A stretch of 64,000 nt of DNA from positions 48,319,915 through 48,383,914 of the forward strand of contig NC_084591.1 in NCBI RefSeq assembly GCF_033807715.1, written 5' to 3'. The stretch is from Cololabis saira. Its lineage: Eukaryota; Chordata; Actinopteri; Beloniformes; Belonidae. Both the position numbers and the translations under genes were made by a program. Below are positions 1 to 40,790 of this stretch, piece after piece (positions within the stretch are counted from its first letter, which is position 1; each line of letters begins with the position of its first letter). The notes under the pieces were generated by a model. It was not told the origin of the DNA and made no database searches. It saw nothing but the letters and a program-made list of their open reading frames with translations.

Positions 1-267
1 AAACCAGGAAAGAAAGAGGAAGGGAAGAAGGGAGTAAAAAAGGAAGGAAGGAAGGATGGGATAAAAGAAGGAAGGAAGGAAGGAAGGAAGGAAGGAAGGA
101 AGGAAGGAAGGAAGGAAGGAAGGAAGGAAGGAAGGAAGGAAGGAAGGAAGGAAGGAAGGAAGGAAGGAAGGAAGGATGGGATAAAAGAAGGAAGGAAGGA
201 AGGAGAGAGCAGGAGGAAGGAAGGAACAGGAGAATTAGGTGATTTGGACCCAAAGACAGTACCAGGG
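1..267. mobile_element. GGAA-rich piggyBac-like MITE, right end
   Basis: A (GGAA)n array ends in a terminal sequence reading as GACCCAAAGACAGTACCAGGG, the same end carried by other copies in this window. The expected TTAA target next to it is decayed to TTAT at 268-271. The left end lies outside the window. Confidence 0.6.
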
Positions 268-729
268 TTATTTAACTACATGGATAAGGAAAACTGCCAG
301 AAACCTTGGTTTTACTAAAATACAGAGCTTTATTCACAAATGCAACTCCAAACGTCGCTGTGCAAAAGTCCTACGTTAACTGAGTCCAGAGTCTGTGTGG
401 ACTCTGGGCTTTAACGGCTCTGAGATCAATCATCACACGGTGGAAATGTGACAGAAATGTGACAGAAATGTGGCTTTGGGCTGGATCAGCTTCTCTGGGA
501 CGGACTGGTGTCCATGTGCTCCGGAACAAAGACGAGAACAGGACGGCTTGGCTTTAATCAGTCACATGTCCAAACAGACGGCTCTAAGTGGTGGCACTGG
601 TGCAGAAAAGCATAGTAAGATTCTAGAGAAACACATGCCTTCAGGATCAGACAGTTTTCACCCATTAAAAGCACATTCTGCACACGTTACATCAGCAGCA
701 CGGAGGAGCAGGACGAGTGTGCTGGTGGC
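268..729 (-). other. Non-repetitive stretch resembling a 3' UTR on the minus strand
   Basis: No coding exon is recognisable here. Read on the minus strand it is non-coding with stops in all frames and ends near an AATAAA hexamer. It could be the 3' UTR of BBS2, but I could not find the last BBS2 coding exon between it and exon 16, so the link is only a possibility. Confidence 0.3.
329..334 (-). promoter_or_regulatory. Candidate polyadenylation signal AATAAA (minus strand)
   Basis: TTTATT on the plus strand is AATAAA on the strand of BBS2. It lies about 4.1 kb beyond BBS2 exon 16. A lone hexamer is weak evidence and no linking exon was seen. Confidence 0.3.
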
Positions 730-1061
730 TAGGGATGGGAATCGAGAACCGGTTCTTGTTGAGAACCGGTTCCCAGTGTTTCAATTCCTTGGAATCGTTA
801 GCCTTTTTCCCAAACGATTCCCTTATCGATTCCAGTCGGCGCGAATGACGTCACCAAGCACGTTGCGCCACGTGCGCATTCGCGCCCAGCAGGAAAACAC
901 GGGACAAAGCGGCATAAACGCTAGAAAGTTTGGTTACATTTTACCAAAAAGGATGACAACAGGGCGACAATTCTTGCAATGTGGACATTTCAACAAAGGG
1001 AGGAAACTGTTAGGACTCGGCCGGCTGATCCGCTGGGAGCGCGGAGTCAGCCTGCATGTGG

Positions 1062-1206
1062 TAAGGCTGATTTATGGTTCCGCGTTACACCAACGCAGAG
1101 CCTACGGCGTAGGGTACGCGGCAACACGCACCGTACGGCGCACGTCCGCGTACCCTACGCCGTAGGCTCTGCGTCGATTTAACGCGGAACCATAAACCAT
1201 GCTTTA
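1062..1206. mobile_element. Palindromic MITE (GGCTGATTTATGG family)
   Basis: This nearly self-complementary element of about 145 bp begins TAAGGCTGATTTATGGTTC and ends with the inverse. Its centre carries the palindromic core CTACGGCGTAGGGTACGC. Relatives occur at 22249-22342, about 25540-25610 (partial), 60169-60318 and as the seed of the array at 14804-15660. It is nested inside the hAT-like element. Confidence 0.75.
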
Positions 1207-1599
1207 GAAGAGCTGCGCTCCGGCGGACAGCGGAGCTCCTGACGCAGCTGCAGCATCATCTCATCTATGGGAGAAGTTAAAGAGCATCTACCGCTATTCT
1301 CCTTTCATCAAGGAAGGGAAGAGTATCAGGCCAGAATAGATGAATGTCACCAGCAGTGACTAAGTTTGTGGTGTTGAACATGTTACTGGACATTCTTGTG
1401 TAATTGCTACAAAATAATTTATTGTTTTTCGTTAATTTCTACAGAAGAATATTTATTTTATTATTATTATTTTATATTAAATAAATATTTTACTGTATAT
1501 TACAAATCATTTTGTGGGGACTATTTTTTTTGTTCAAAGATATAAAAGTTTTATATCTTTGAACAAAAAAGGTCGGAGAAACAAAGAAATTGAAACAAA

Positions 1600-1845
1600 G
1601 AAACAATTTTAGTATCAACTTTGTTTGATTAAAACAAAGTTGATACTAAAATTGTTTCTTTTTAGTATTTTAGTATCAACTTTGTTTTATTAAAACAAAG
1701 TTGATACTAAAATTGTTTCTTTTTAGTATTTTAGTATCAACTTTGTTTTATTAAAACAAAGTTGATACTAAAATTGTTTCTTTTTAGTATTTTAGTATCA
1801 ACTTTGTTTTATTAAAACAAAGTTGATACTAAAATTGTTTCTTCT
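1600..1845. repeat. 61-bp tandem array of a perfect hairpin unit
   Basis: Four copies start at 1611, 1672, 1733 and 1794, a period of exactly 61 bp. Each unit contains AGTATCAACTTTGTTTT facing its reverse complement across a few bases, so each unit can fold alone or pair with its neighbours. Confidence 0.85.
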
Positions 1846-2060
1846 CCTTTTTTCCAAATGAGAATCGATAAGAGAATCGATAAGAGAATCGATAAAGAAT
1901 CGAATCGATAAGCAGAATCGATAAGAGAATCGGAATCGAAAAAATCTTATCAATTCCCATCCCTACTGGTGGCCAGGCCAGGACTGGACTGGATCACCTG
2001 TCCTCACTTCAGACTAGGTGCTGAGTTTTAAATTAAATTAAAGCTGCAGGCAGCGATGAA

Positions 2061-2396
2061 CGGGCCCTTGCACGTGCAATTTGCACCAATGAAGGTCAAG
2101 GACTCAATACCGAGTCCGATGACACCACCCACGACTCTTTATGTCAAACCATTCAAAAGTTATGGCAGAGAAAAGTATTCTAGGGGGCGCTGTTGAGCCG
2201 TTAGGCCACGCCCATTCATGCAAACCATGAAATATCTCATTTATCACCAGGTCTGGCTTGGTGCAAAATTTTGTGACTTTTGGAGCACGTTTAGGGGGAA
2301 AAAAGGCCTTCCTTTTTCGTCAGAAGGAAAATAAAGAAAGAATAAAAATTCCTACAGATACAATAGGGCCTTCACACTGCAAGTGCTCGGGCCCTA
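2061..2396. mobile_element. Short element with CGGGCCC terminal inverted repeats
   Basis: The left end CGGGCCCTTGCACGTGCA is mirrored by TGCAAGTGCTCGGGCCC at the right. There is no coding content and no clear target duplication, so the class is unknown. Confidence 0.45.
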
Positions 2397-2429
2397 AAAA
2401 TGCAACAATGATCCCTGCATACTGGCCAC

Positions 2430-4290
2430 GGTTACATGATGTTTTTTAATTCGGAATTAATTATTCCAAATTAAATAATTCAGATTTCAACTATTTTCCT
2501 TCGAGTTTACATGGAAATAGTTATTCTGAATTAAGGTTTACATGGAAAACACGGACATTGACTGGAAGTTACGTCTACTGGAATAAAAACTAACTAAGCT
2601 TGAAACTTTGAAAAGCTCACAATGTTTATGTTTCCTGTTTCCATCTGTTCTTTTAATGATTTCTATTTATTAAATCAATGGTCTCTGCTCTTGACCAGCG
2701 TTGCTGCTGCATCTTGAAACTTTGTTTGGAAAACCAGCCCAGTGGAATATAAGATCATGGAGACAGACGGGCGAGGGAACGAGCAGAAAGAAAGACTGGA
2801 GTTAATTTAAAGAGGAATGACGGTGCGTCCCAAATGCCATACTAAACAGTATATACTAAAAAGTATATACTAAAAAGTACTAAAAAGTAGCACACTTTTG
2901 AATAAATATCAGTAGTATGCATTAATTCAGACGTACTATTAAGAGCCACACGTCACTTCCTGCTGTTGGGAGGGGGAGTTGTTACCATGGTAACCTGTCA
3001 CAGCAGCAGTAACAGCTGTTACCATGGTAACAGCAGCAGCACCGCTCCGCTCTTTCCCTTTATTCTGGACCAAACAAGATGACATTATATAATGTTATTA
3101 TATACGAATATTATAATATTAATATTATATAATAATATTATTATACTTAATATTATACTTATGACATATACGTATCACTTAGCAACCAAACGCCGCTGCA
3201 TTGCATTGTGGGAGGTTTCTGCTTAGCTAGTGTCCATCAATCCCAGCCCCCGGGTCTGGCAGTCAGAAGGCGCGCCGATTTTTTCTAGTGTCCAGCCGCG
3301 GTACTGCAACCAAAAATCCCATGCGGCCCAGAAAGCTTTTTTCCCATAGACCGCAATAGTAAAAGAGAAGCCTCTATAACTGTTCACAGGACACCTCCAG
3401 CTGTAATCACCGGCAATTACTAATCTTTGTATTCTATATTTTTAAGTCATGGACTTTATATCCGTCAAAAATGTTTTATAACGGCCAGAAAAGTCAAAGA
3501 AAAGTCTCTTTCTGGGCGTGACGTCACGGCTGACGTCACAGCCGTGTCCGTGCATTCCACGGATGTTTTATATTAATATATATTATGTAATTATATTATA
3601 TTAATACATTAATAATATATGTAATGCTATACATGTAATAATATACATTAATTAATATATTATATTAATACATATTATATTAATACTCGCGTCATTGCCC
3701 CGGGGCATGATGGGAGGCCCCAGAGCATCATGGGAGGTGACTCAACTGCGCATGCTCTATGGGCCGCTGTATGCGGAAGTAAACCCGGAAGTCAGAGATT
3801 TTTTCGGCTTATGCGCTGGCTGAGCAGAATGCATTGAAATGAATGGGCGGCCATTTTTGACGTCCCATCCAGTTTTATAATAGATCCATGATCAATCCAC
3901 ACTAATACATTTCTCCAGAATGAGTATGGATAGTACATACTAGTGAGTATGGATAGTACATACTAGTGAGTATGGATAGTACATACTATTGATATGGATA
4001 GTACATACTAGTGAGTATGTTCTAATGTTTCTGACGCACTAAAACATCTCACATACTCATTTTGCTAGTCATTAGGGTGGAAGTTTGGGATTGTATACAT
4101 GATCACGGAATTATTCTATCCCAATTTAAAATAAACCAGCCACTTACTTCAGAATTAAGTTTCATTTGGAATGGCCATTTTCATTCAGAATTAAGGGTTT
4201 ACATGGTCATTTTTACTCATTTTAAATCAGATTTAATTTTAATTCTGAATTGAAGAGGAATTAAACTTCCCATGTAAACGCACTGATTGA
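2430..4290. mobile_element. Fold-back element copy A (relative of the SETD6 intron 3 element)
   Basis: The outer arms are rich in AATTCAGAATTAA and CATGTAAAC motifs. The segment 2560-2820 is recognisably the reverse complement of 61980-62230 in SETD6 intron 3, so both are copies of one family. This copy is split by another element at about 2822-4045. Confidence 0.6.
2822..4045. mobile_element. Nested MITEs (GTGCGTCCCAAATGCC family plus an inner insert)
   Basis: The left end GTGCGTCCCAAATGCCATACT and the right-hand runs of GTATGGATAGTACATACTA look like the two sides of one MITE. An inner unit at about 3216-3890 starts near TAGTGTCCATCAATCCC and ends near GACGTCCCATCC. The material between is AT-rich (TATTAATA runs). 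No coding sequence was recognised. Confidence 0.45.
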
Positions 4291-4419
4291 TCCTGCACAC
4301 TGTTGAACATCTTAGAATAGGATGAATTGAAAACTCAAATGCTTCACTCGGTATCTGAGTGTTTACCGTTATTCAGTTGAGCGACACCTAAATATACATA
4401 TAAATATATATGTAAATAC

Positions 4420-33699
<29,280 letters not shown>

Positions 33700-33740
33700 C
33701 CTGCTGCCTGATCCCTGTCCCTGTCCAGGAAACACAGCAC

Positions 33741-34839
33741 AGGTGAATCATAATCCAGGTGCCATAAAGTTAAAATCCTGTCCAGCAGTTGTTCCAACCC
33801 CCCGAAGAAGCATGTGAAGACAATGATACAGCAATTTCTGCTGTTTGCAACATGGGAATAGGCAGTACTGGAGTTGTAGAAGAAAATCAGGGGGGATGGT
33901 GGATTTGATCATATGGGGACAAATAATTTGTGCTGATTACAAATAATATAATATATTACAAATAATAGCAGTGACCAAAACAGCTGCAGAAATACTGCAG
34001 GAATGACATAGCAGCAGTTAAATGCAGCCTTCTGTAAGCTTTAAATATCCACTGGACTTACATCAAATACATCAAAACACAACAATAAAAAACACTTTTC
34101 TGAACTTATCAATATGACTCTGTCCTTCACAGGATAAGTAAAATGGATCACTGCAAAAACTCACAATCTTAACAAGAATATTTGTCTTATTTCTAGTTAA
34201 AATGTCTCATTTTAGTAAAAAAAAATCTCATTACACTTAAAACAAGACTCATCACTGGAAAAAACAACAATTTTCACCTGTTTCAAGTAGATTTTCACTT
34301 AAAATAAGTAGAAAAATCTGCCAGTGGAACAAGATTTTTTTGTTTGTAATGAGAAGATAAATCTTGTCCCACTGGCAGATTTTTCTACTTATTTCAAGTG
34401 AAAATGTACTTGAAACAGGTGAAAATCGTCAAATAAGTTATTTTTCTGGTGATGACTCTAAATGTTGAAATAGCAGTAAAACCACATTCATTGATGAAAT
34501 GACATAAGGGATGGAAAGGAGGGATGGCAGTTTTACAGGGGGGATGATTTGGACCGTTTTTATTTCAGGGGGGGATGATTTGGACCGTTTTTATTTCAGG
34601 GGGATGCCATCCCCCCTCATCCCCCCTCAACTCCAGTACTGGGAATTGGTTTTTTTTTGCAGAAGTGTTTAATCCAGATGCCATGAAGTAAAAACCCTGC
34701 TGTTTCTGGATCAGCCTGTAGATTTAGAGCAGGTGTTTTCACTAAGGACCTTCCATCTACCTGCAGACCAGCTGCTCTAGTGTTTGGTTGGAACAACTTG
34801 GACTGGATTTTTACTTTATGGCACCTGGATTATTATTCA
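33741..34839. mobile_element. Nested DNA transposon just upstream of the BBS2 start
   Basis: The left arm (GTGAATCATAATCCAGGTGC, ATAAAGTTAAAATCC, GTTGTTCCAACC) is mirrored by the right arm ending CACCTGGATTATTATTCAC, an inverted repeat of about 57 bp. Inside lies MITE copy 2 of the AGTACTGGAGTTG family. The left end is about 40 bp from the BBS2 ATG. Confidence 0.65.
33860..34643. mobile_element. MITE with AGTACTGGAGTTG ends, copy 2
   Basis: GCAGTACTGGAGTTGTAG at the left and CTCAACTCCAGTACTGG at the right. Two VNTR units of the GATTTGGACCG type. Closely similar to 28106-28936. Confidence 0.75.
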
Positions 34840-34979
34840 CCTCTGAAAGACAAGACGGCTCCAGACTGTTTATATTCATTCTTATCGACATAAAACATCA
34901 AATAAGTTTGACCAGGAACCCCGGTAGGTTCCGGTGTTCGGCCATTTTTTGCTGCTTTGCCAAAAAATGCTACCTAAAG

Positions 34980-35135
34980 GTTTTCTACCTTTGCAGAGCT
35001 ACAATTTTACTGTTTTACTCCCTAGCCCACTTCCTCTTCCCCCAAGTGGTCCTTGTCTCTTGCCAGGCCGTAATTGTAAATAAGAATGTTCTTAATGACC
35101 TGCCTGATTAAATAAAGGCCAATGACTGAATGAAT
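34980..35135 (+). mobile_element. LINE-like 3' end fragment
   Basis: The sequence around GTAAATAAGAATGTTCTTAA and CCTGATTAAATAAAGG resembles a 3' end widespread in teleost genomes. No ORF remains. Confidence 0.45.
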
Positions 35136-35298
35136 ATCAAATAAAGCGATAGAATTGCGTTTTTTTTCTCTTTATCATATAATGTTCACAAAGTGTAATG
35201 TGATTCATGTCATGGGTAGTGTATTTTGAAGGATCAAATACTGAACATCCCATATTATTATCAATTTAGCGTGGCAGTCAAACTTTGAAAATTGACTG

Positions 35299-35310
35299 TG
35301 CGCACGCGCA
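35299..35310. promoter_or_regulatory. NRF1-like site
   Basis: TGCGCACGCGCA is close to the palindromic NRF1 consensus GCGCATGCGC. It lies near the X-box pair, in keeping with a housekeeping promoter. Confidence 0.4.
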
Positions 35311-35420
35311 GAACCTGACAGTAGCATTTCTCGGCAGGGAGCAGAAATGGCCAGAACACCGGTGTAGTGATTTTGTTGCACTAATGTAATTACAGGCTTT
35401 ACCGCCCAGTAACCAGTCCG

Positions 35421-35453
35421 GTTGCCTAGCAACCAGTCCCGTTGCCTAGCAAC
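35421..35453 (-). promoter_or_regulatory. Two X-box (RFX) motifs, candidate BBS2 promoter element
   Basis: GTTGCCTAGCAAC occurs exactly at 35421-35433 and 35441-35453, 20 bp apart. It fits the RFX/DAF-19 X-box pattern RYYNYY-N-RRNRAC known from cilia genes including BBS genes. It lies about 1.7 kb upstream of the BBS2 ATG, or about 0.6 kb if the transposon at 33741-34839 is subtracted. Confidence 0.6.
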
Positions 35454-35854
35454 AGCGGGTGGCAAACTAAAGCTGTTCACCTCGCTAATCTCTATCTGTG
35501 ATTTCCTGGACTGGAATGACAATATAGTAAAAACTAAAAGTTGTCATTGTCGCACAGCACAAGCGATGTAGTAACAATGAGGAAAAATATTAAGCTTTCA
35601 AATAATGTAAAATCATTTTTATTTTAAACTTAAATCCTTTGCAAACTTGGCATGGATGGCTAATATCGCCTCTTTGGTGTCTTAGATATAACACCTAGTG
35701 AGTAAAGCGTGACAGAGAGCGTGATTTTAGCAGAAATTCGTACCTTAGCTGTCCCGTCTGCAGCCGCGGCTTGTGTTGGTGTCGCGGAGGACGTCCGGTC
35801 TGGGCTTTTCAAAATAAAAGCCAAAAGAGTTTTCTGCAAAGACTGTGCGTAATA

Positions 35855-37173
35855 CAGTTTTTCACAATTGTTTACTGTAACCCTTGTACTGTCTTCGGGT
35901 CAAAATGACCTAATTCCCCTGTCCTTCCTTCTCCCTTCCTCTTTTCTCCCTTCCTTCTTTTCTCCCCTTGTACATTCTTTCCTTGTTTTCTCCTTTCCTT
36001 CATTCATTCTTTTTTTCCTTCCTTCTTTCTTTCCTCCCTTCTTTCCTTCCTTCCTTCTTTTCTCCCTTCCTTCCTTCTTTTTTTCCTTCCTTCCTTCTTT
36101 TTTTCCCTTCCTTCCTTCTTTCCTCCCTTCTTTCCTTCCTTTCTTCTTTTCTCCCTTCCTTCTTTCCTCCCTTCCTTCTTTCCTCCCTTCTTTCCTTCTT
36201 TTCTTCCTTCCTTCTTTCCTCCCTTCCTTCCTTCTTTTTCCCTTCTTTCCTCCATTCTTTCCTTCCTTCCTTCTTTCCTCCCTTCCTTCTTTTTTCCCTT
36301 CCTTCCTTCTTTCCTTCCTTCTTCCCTTCCTTCTTCCTTGACCCAAAGACAGCACAAGGGTTAAACACATTTATTGGAACATCAGACACAATGTGCACAA
36401 CCTGAAACTCATGTTTCTGAACCAATCCTGGCTGAACCATTCCTGCTGAACTCCAAGCACATTTACTGCTCTAGACTCAAATTCCCATTCCATACCACAC
36501 ATTTCTCACAACACTACACACAATTGCCAATATCCTGCACACTCTTCCTGAATTCCCTCTCTTGCTGTTCACACAGAACACACAGTCAATCACATTTCTA
36601 AACTCCAAAGGCTGTTGTGAGATATGCAATCAGCAATTTGCCATAAAGGGTGACAGGTGAGCTCCTGGTTTGTTTGGAGAACAATGGATGGTCAATATTG
36701 AGAGAGGTAGCAGCTGCTGTGATGTCCAGTGGACTGCACATTTTGAGTCCAAATACTGTAAAATATTAGTTGTTGTTACAGTAAAGAATTGTGTGTTGTT
36801 TTCTATTTGAATACTATATGGGGATATATTCCATCCAACAGCTGAAGGCGTAACACTGAACATACAAATGCATGATTCTACTGAGCCATTCATATAGTGT
36901 TTTCCATTCATACTATAGTGTCTTCCATTCTGCACATCAGTGTTCAGTGGGTGCTTAGAAATGTCTACTCAAATGATGTGTGTGTTTGGCATTTGAGAAG
37001 GAAATACCACTTAGTGAAGAGTTAACACTGTTTTGAGGGTAGAGTGTGCTTTTGCAAGAGAAGTGTAGGATTTTGCATTTTGTGTGTGAGTTTTTTAATT
37101 TGTGTTTAGAGTTTTGAGAAAGTGATGTAGTCTATCAGGAAATATGTTTACAGTAAACAATTGTGAAAAACTG
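35855..37173. mobile_element. Tc1/mariner-like element, non-autonomous, interrupted
   Basis: The ends CAGTTTTTCACAATTGTTTA and TAAACAATTGTGAAAAACTG are inverted repeats with TA at 35853-35854 and 37174-37175. It shares most sequence with the coding element at 37335-38746 but lacks the transposase region, and a CCTT-rich MITE interrupts its left end. Confidence 0.8.
35881..36360. mobile_element. piggyBac-like MITE with (CCTT)n, both ends present
   Basis: It starts CCCTTGTACTGTCTTCGGGT and ends GACCCAAAGACAGCACAAGG G. The right flank is TTAA (36361-36364); the left flank is GTAA, a one-base decay of TTAA. Confidence 0.75.
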
Positions 37174-37334
37174 TACTAGGTAAATATTACATACATAACT
37201 ACAAATGAAATAACAGCATTGTATTGTACATTTGAAAAATTAATGTAAACTGTACTTTGCGTCTCTTAAAATGAAAAAAATGATATTCTCAAAAGCTTAT
37301 ATGAAACGATGTCTTTGTTCGTTACATTTTGTTA

Positions 37335-38746
37335 CAGTTTTTCACAATTGTTTAAACACATTTATTGGAACATCAGACACAATGTGCACAACCTGAAACT
37401 CATGTTTCAGGTGTCTGAACCAATCCTGCTGAACTCCAAGCACATTTACTGCTCTAGACTCAAATTCCCATTCCATACCACACATTTCTCACAACACTAC
37501 ACACAATTCCCAATATCCTGCACACTCTTCCTGAATTCCCTCTCTTGCTGTTCACACAGAACACACAGTCAATCACATTTCTAAACTCCAAAGGCTGTTG
37601 TGCAATATGCAATCAGCAATTTGCCATTGAATTCATATTCATTGATGAAGCGGGGTTCAACCTTGTAAGAAGAAGGCGCAGAGGGAGGAATATCATCGGC
37701 CAGCGTGCCGTCACAGAGGTCCTGGCCAACGTGGAGGGAACATAACAATGTGTGCTGCCATCAATTACCACGGCGTCCTCCATCACCATGCCACCCTTGG
37801 CCCCTACAACCCTGCACTTCTTCTAGCATTCCTGGACCAGCTCTACAATATCATTGTCCAGCCAGACCAGATGGAGGACACAGAGGTGGTCAGGTTCGTT
37901 GTTATCTGGGACAATGTCAGTTTCCACCGGGCTGCTCTGGTCCGTGAGTGGTTCAGGGTCCATCCAGAAGTTGATGTCCTATATCTTCCTCCATACTCCC
38001 TTCCTCAACCCAATTGAGGAGTTTTTCTCTGCCTGGAGATGGAAGGTATACGAGAGAAATCCTCAGACACGGATCCCACTGCTGCAGGCCATGGAGGACG
38101 CATGTGGCGATGTCACTGCTGAGGCCTGTCAAGGCTTCATGCGGCATTGTAGGAGATTGTTCCCCCGCTGATTGGCCAGGGAGAACATCACCTGCGACGT
38201 GGACGAGGTCCTGTGGCCAGCCAGGGATGAAAGGCAGGATGCAGCCTAATACTTTTGTTCTGTTTCTATTTTCTGTCAAGTTTTCATCCACAGCTTGCTG
38301 TGATGTCCAGTGGACTGCACATTTTGAGTCCAAATACTGTACTGTAAAATATTATTTGTTGTTACAGTAAATAATTGTGTGTTGTTTACTATTTGAGTAG
38401 CCTATACATAAGAATACTATATGGTGATACATTACATCCAACAGCTGAAGGTGTAACACTGAGGCATTCATATAGTGTTTTCCATTCATACTATAGTGTC
38501 TTCCATTCTGCACATCAGTGTTCAGTGGGTGCTTAGAAATGTCTACTCAAATGATGTATGTGTTTGGCATTTGAGAAGGAAATACCATTTAGTGAAGAGT
38601 TAACACTGTTTTGAGGGTAGAGTGTGCTTTTGCAAGAGAAGTGTAGGATTTTGCATTTTGTGTGTGAGTTTTGTAATTTTTGTTTAGAGTTTTGAGAAAG
38701 TGAGGTAGTCTATCAGGAAATGTGTTTAAACAATTGTGAAAAACTG
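37335..38746 (+). mobile_element. Tc1/mariner-superfamily element with TA duplication
   Basis: Perfect inverted ends CAGTTTTTCACAATTGTTTA... and ...TAAACAATTGTGAAAAACTG, flanked by TA at 37333-37334 and 38747-38748. The length is 1,412 bp and it contains the C-terminal part of a DDE transposase gene. Confidence 0.88.
37629..38249 (+). pseudogene. Broken DDE transposase (Tc1/mariner-like), C-terminal part
   Basis: The plus strand encodes FIDEAGFNL (first catalytic Asp region), RRRRGRNIIGQRA, CAAINYHGVLHHHATLGPYN, VVIWDNVSFH (second Asp region) and NPIEEFFSAWRWKVY (third acidic residue), then CDVDEVLWP and a stop at 38247-38249. The frame is broken near 37735 and near 38003, and a TGA stands at 38168-38170. 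The N-terminal DNA-binding part is absent, so the copy is dead. Confidence 0.85.
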
Positions 38747-38936
38747 TAATATCAGAAGCATTTGGGATGTTCTGCACGGCCTATTATGTGCTGAATATGC
38801 GTGATTGTGCCCGTGTGTTTGATGCAAGATGTTGAATATGGAGAATCACAGCAGCATCATCTGTTGGGGGAGAATCATCAGAATCATCATCATGTGATGG
38901 TTTAGGGTGTGCAATTGGGACAGAAATCATAAAAGT

Positions 38937-39008
38937 GGGCTCGTCCGGGATTTGAACCCGGGACCTCTCGCACCCTAAGCGAGAATCATACCCCTAGACC
39001 AACGAGCC
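38937..39008 (-). tRNA. tRNA-Pro(AGG) 1
   Basis: 72 nt, starting GGCTCGTTGGTCTAGGGG. The anticodon loop TTAGGGT gives anticodon AGG, the B box is GGTTCAAATCC and the acceptor ends CGAGCC plus C. A TTTT terminator follows 2 nt after the 3' end. Confidence 0.97.
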
Positions 39009-39104
39009 ACAGCAACCCTAGACATCACACATCCCTCTGTTTCCACATAACCTGTGGTGGATTAGGTGATGTGGCAGCTCTGGGGCTGATATCGCTCAGG
39101 GCAG

Positions 39105-39120
39105 GGCGCCCTCTGGTGGC
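39105..39120. promoter_or_regulatory. CTCF-like motif near tRNA-Pro 1
   Basis: GGCGCCCTCTGGTGGC resembles the CTCF core (AGCGCCCCCTGGTGG). It lies about 97 bp from the tRNA 5' end and is duplicated at 48655-48670. Confidence 0.4.
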
Positions 39121-39469
39121 TCAGATCTGAACTGCAGGGGATTCTCTCACACCTCATTATCACAAACTTTCCTGCCCAAATTTCTGCATATGCTTTTAAT
39201 CTTTTCATGATATTGTCCAGTGTAGATTTGAATGAAGAATATTAAAATCCATAGCGTCTTATTACGGAGGAACGTTGCTGTGGAACGTTTCAATTATGTT
39301 TGGACATTTCCTTTCCCCATCTTGGCTCTTGATTCCAAAACTAAATATTTCATGGATTATAACATCTTTATAATTATTATTTTGTTTTGCTTTGTTTGAC
39401 TCTCCCTAGAATAAAAAATATGGATAAATACTAATAAATGAAATAAAGTCCCACTGTCCTTGGTCTAAG

Positions 39470-39695
39470 GTGCATGAACTCCATAGCTGCTTCTCTTCAT
39501 AGCACTTTATTGCCATAACTTGTTGCACTACTGTTGTCTGTTTTATATGTATTGTTTTTATTGTTTTTACCTGCTTTTAACTGCACCGTGGATGAGAGGG
39601 AAACAACATTTCTTTCCTTTGTATGTCTGACATATATTTGGTGTGACAAATAAAGAAACCTTGAACCTTGAACCTTGAACCTTGAACCTTGAAGA
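39470..39695 (+). mobile_element. LINE-like 3' end with (CCTTGAA)n tail
   Basis: The sequence around GTGTGACAAATAAAGAAACC followed by CCTTGAA repeats is a typical fish non-LTR 3' end. It recurs at 49020-49245 in copy 2. No ORF remains. Confidence 0.55.
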
Positions 39696-40089
39696 CGAGA
39701 AGAAAAACCAGGACAAATCTTGAATTCATACATCAACAAACAAAACTAAAGTATAAAGACAACTCTGCTGTTTGGTTTTCAATTCATTCATCTTTAAATC
39801 ATTTCTCTTTTTAATTTTTAAAATACAGTATTGTAATTTGTAACAGTAGATATTGATTCTTGCCAGTAAAATACAGATATATTAAAAATATATAGTTATA
39901 CCATACTGCTATTTAAGACATCATTATGGGATTTTTCATTTATCAGTTCTCCAACATATTTTTTGGAGAAACAAACCCTCCAAACCCAACGCAGATCATC
40001 ACGTCTATTTGTCTTCAGCCCTGTCTCCTTTACGCTCTGTTTGCCGTCATGGCCCAGTGCAGTTCCTCACTACCTGAGCTGGGTAGAGG

Positions 40090-40790
40090 AGCCAAATATT
40101 GTACTGTTACTTCAGAATAATATGACTCAAGTAGAAGTAAAAAAGTAGTCATCCAAATAATTACTTGAGTAAAAGTAAAAAAGTACTTGGTGAAAAAACT
40201 AAACAAGTACTGAGTAACTGTTGAGTAACATCTGATTTATTTTTTTAACACAACCATTCAAACAGACAAAAGTACAAAATAATCATCTTCAGGCAAATTA
40301 GATCAATAAAATAATAATTAATAAATTAAAATTAATATAAAATACCTTAAATTAAAATAAGCTTAAAGTAAATTCAAGTACTTTAATAAATAATAAATAA
40401 TTAAGCACAAGTAGCACAAAATTTCCAGCCTTTGTACTTTTCTTTTTTAACCAGGCAGAACTAGAACAAACATGAACTCATAGAAACTCTGTGTGTGTTT
40501 GAGTCTGTGTAAATGTGACAAAACATGCAAAAACTAACATTTTTCCCAAAGAATCACCCAGTGATGTCATGAGATTGACGCGTACGTGGATAAAAGGGAT
40601 AAAAGAAAAGTAACAGCTCAACGTAGCCTAATGTAGCGGAGGAAGAGGAACAGTTTCTTCTTCACAAATCTACTCAAGTAAAAGTAAAAAGTACAGTGAT
40701 TCAAAACTACTCCTAAAAGTACAACATTTCCCAAAACTTACTCAAGTAAATGTAACGGAGTAACTGTAACTCGTTACTAACACCTCTGCA
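40090..40790. mobile_element. DNA-transposon remnant with GAGTAACTGTAACTCG-type ends
   Basis: The arms are rich in ACTCAAGTAGAAGTAAAAAAG and, inverted, CTACTCAAGTAAAAGTAAAAA near the right, a frequent teleost repeat. Copy 2 lies at 49640-50340. No transposase. Confidence 0.5.

Larger units (their letters stand above)
730..1965. mobile_element. Non-autonomous hAT-like transposon with perfect 8-bp TSD
   Basis: The element starts TAGGGATGGGAATCG and ends ATTCCCATCCCTA, an inverted terminal repeat. It is flanked by an exact 8-bp duplication CTGGTGGC at 722-729 and 1966-1973, which is the hAT signature. It encodes no transposase. It holds a palindromic MITE (1062-1206), a 61-bp palindrome array (about 1600-1845) and GAATCGATAA-type repeats near its right end. 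Confidence 0.8.

Noticed and set aside
470..1165. 231-codon frame at the left end
   Set aside because: It runs across unrelated repeat pieces (a hAT-like element and a palindromic MITE) with no recognisable protein motif.
1974..2030. Candidate last BBS2 exon near GATCACCTG
   Set aside because: On the minus strand the in-frame sequence does not give the expected VGKPK/QVITACRDAI pattern and soon meets stops.
34788..35111. 107-codon frame upstream of BBS2
   Set aside because: It covers a transposon end and a LINE-like tail; no homology was recognised.
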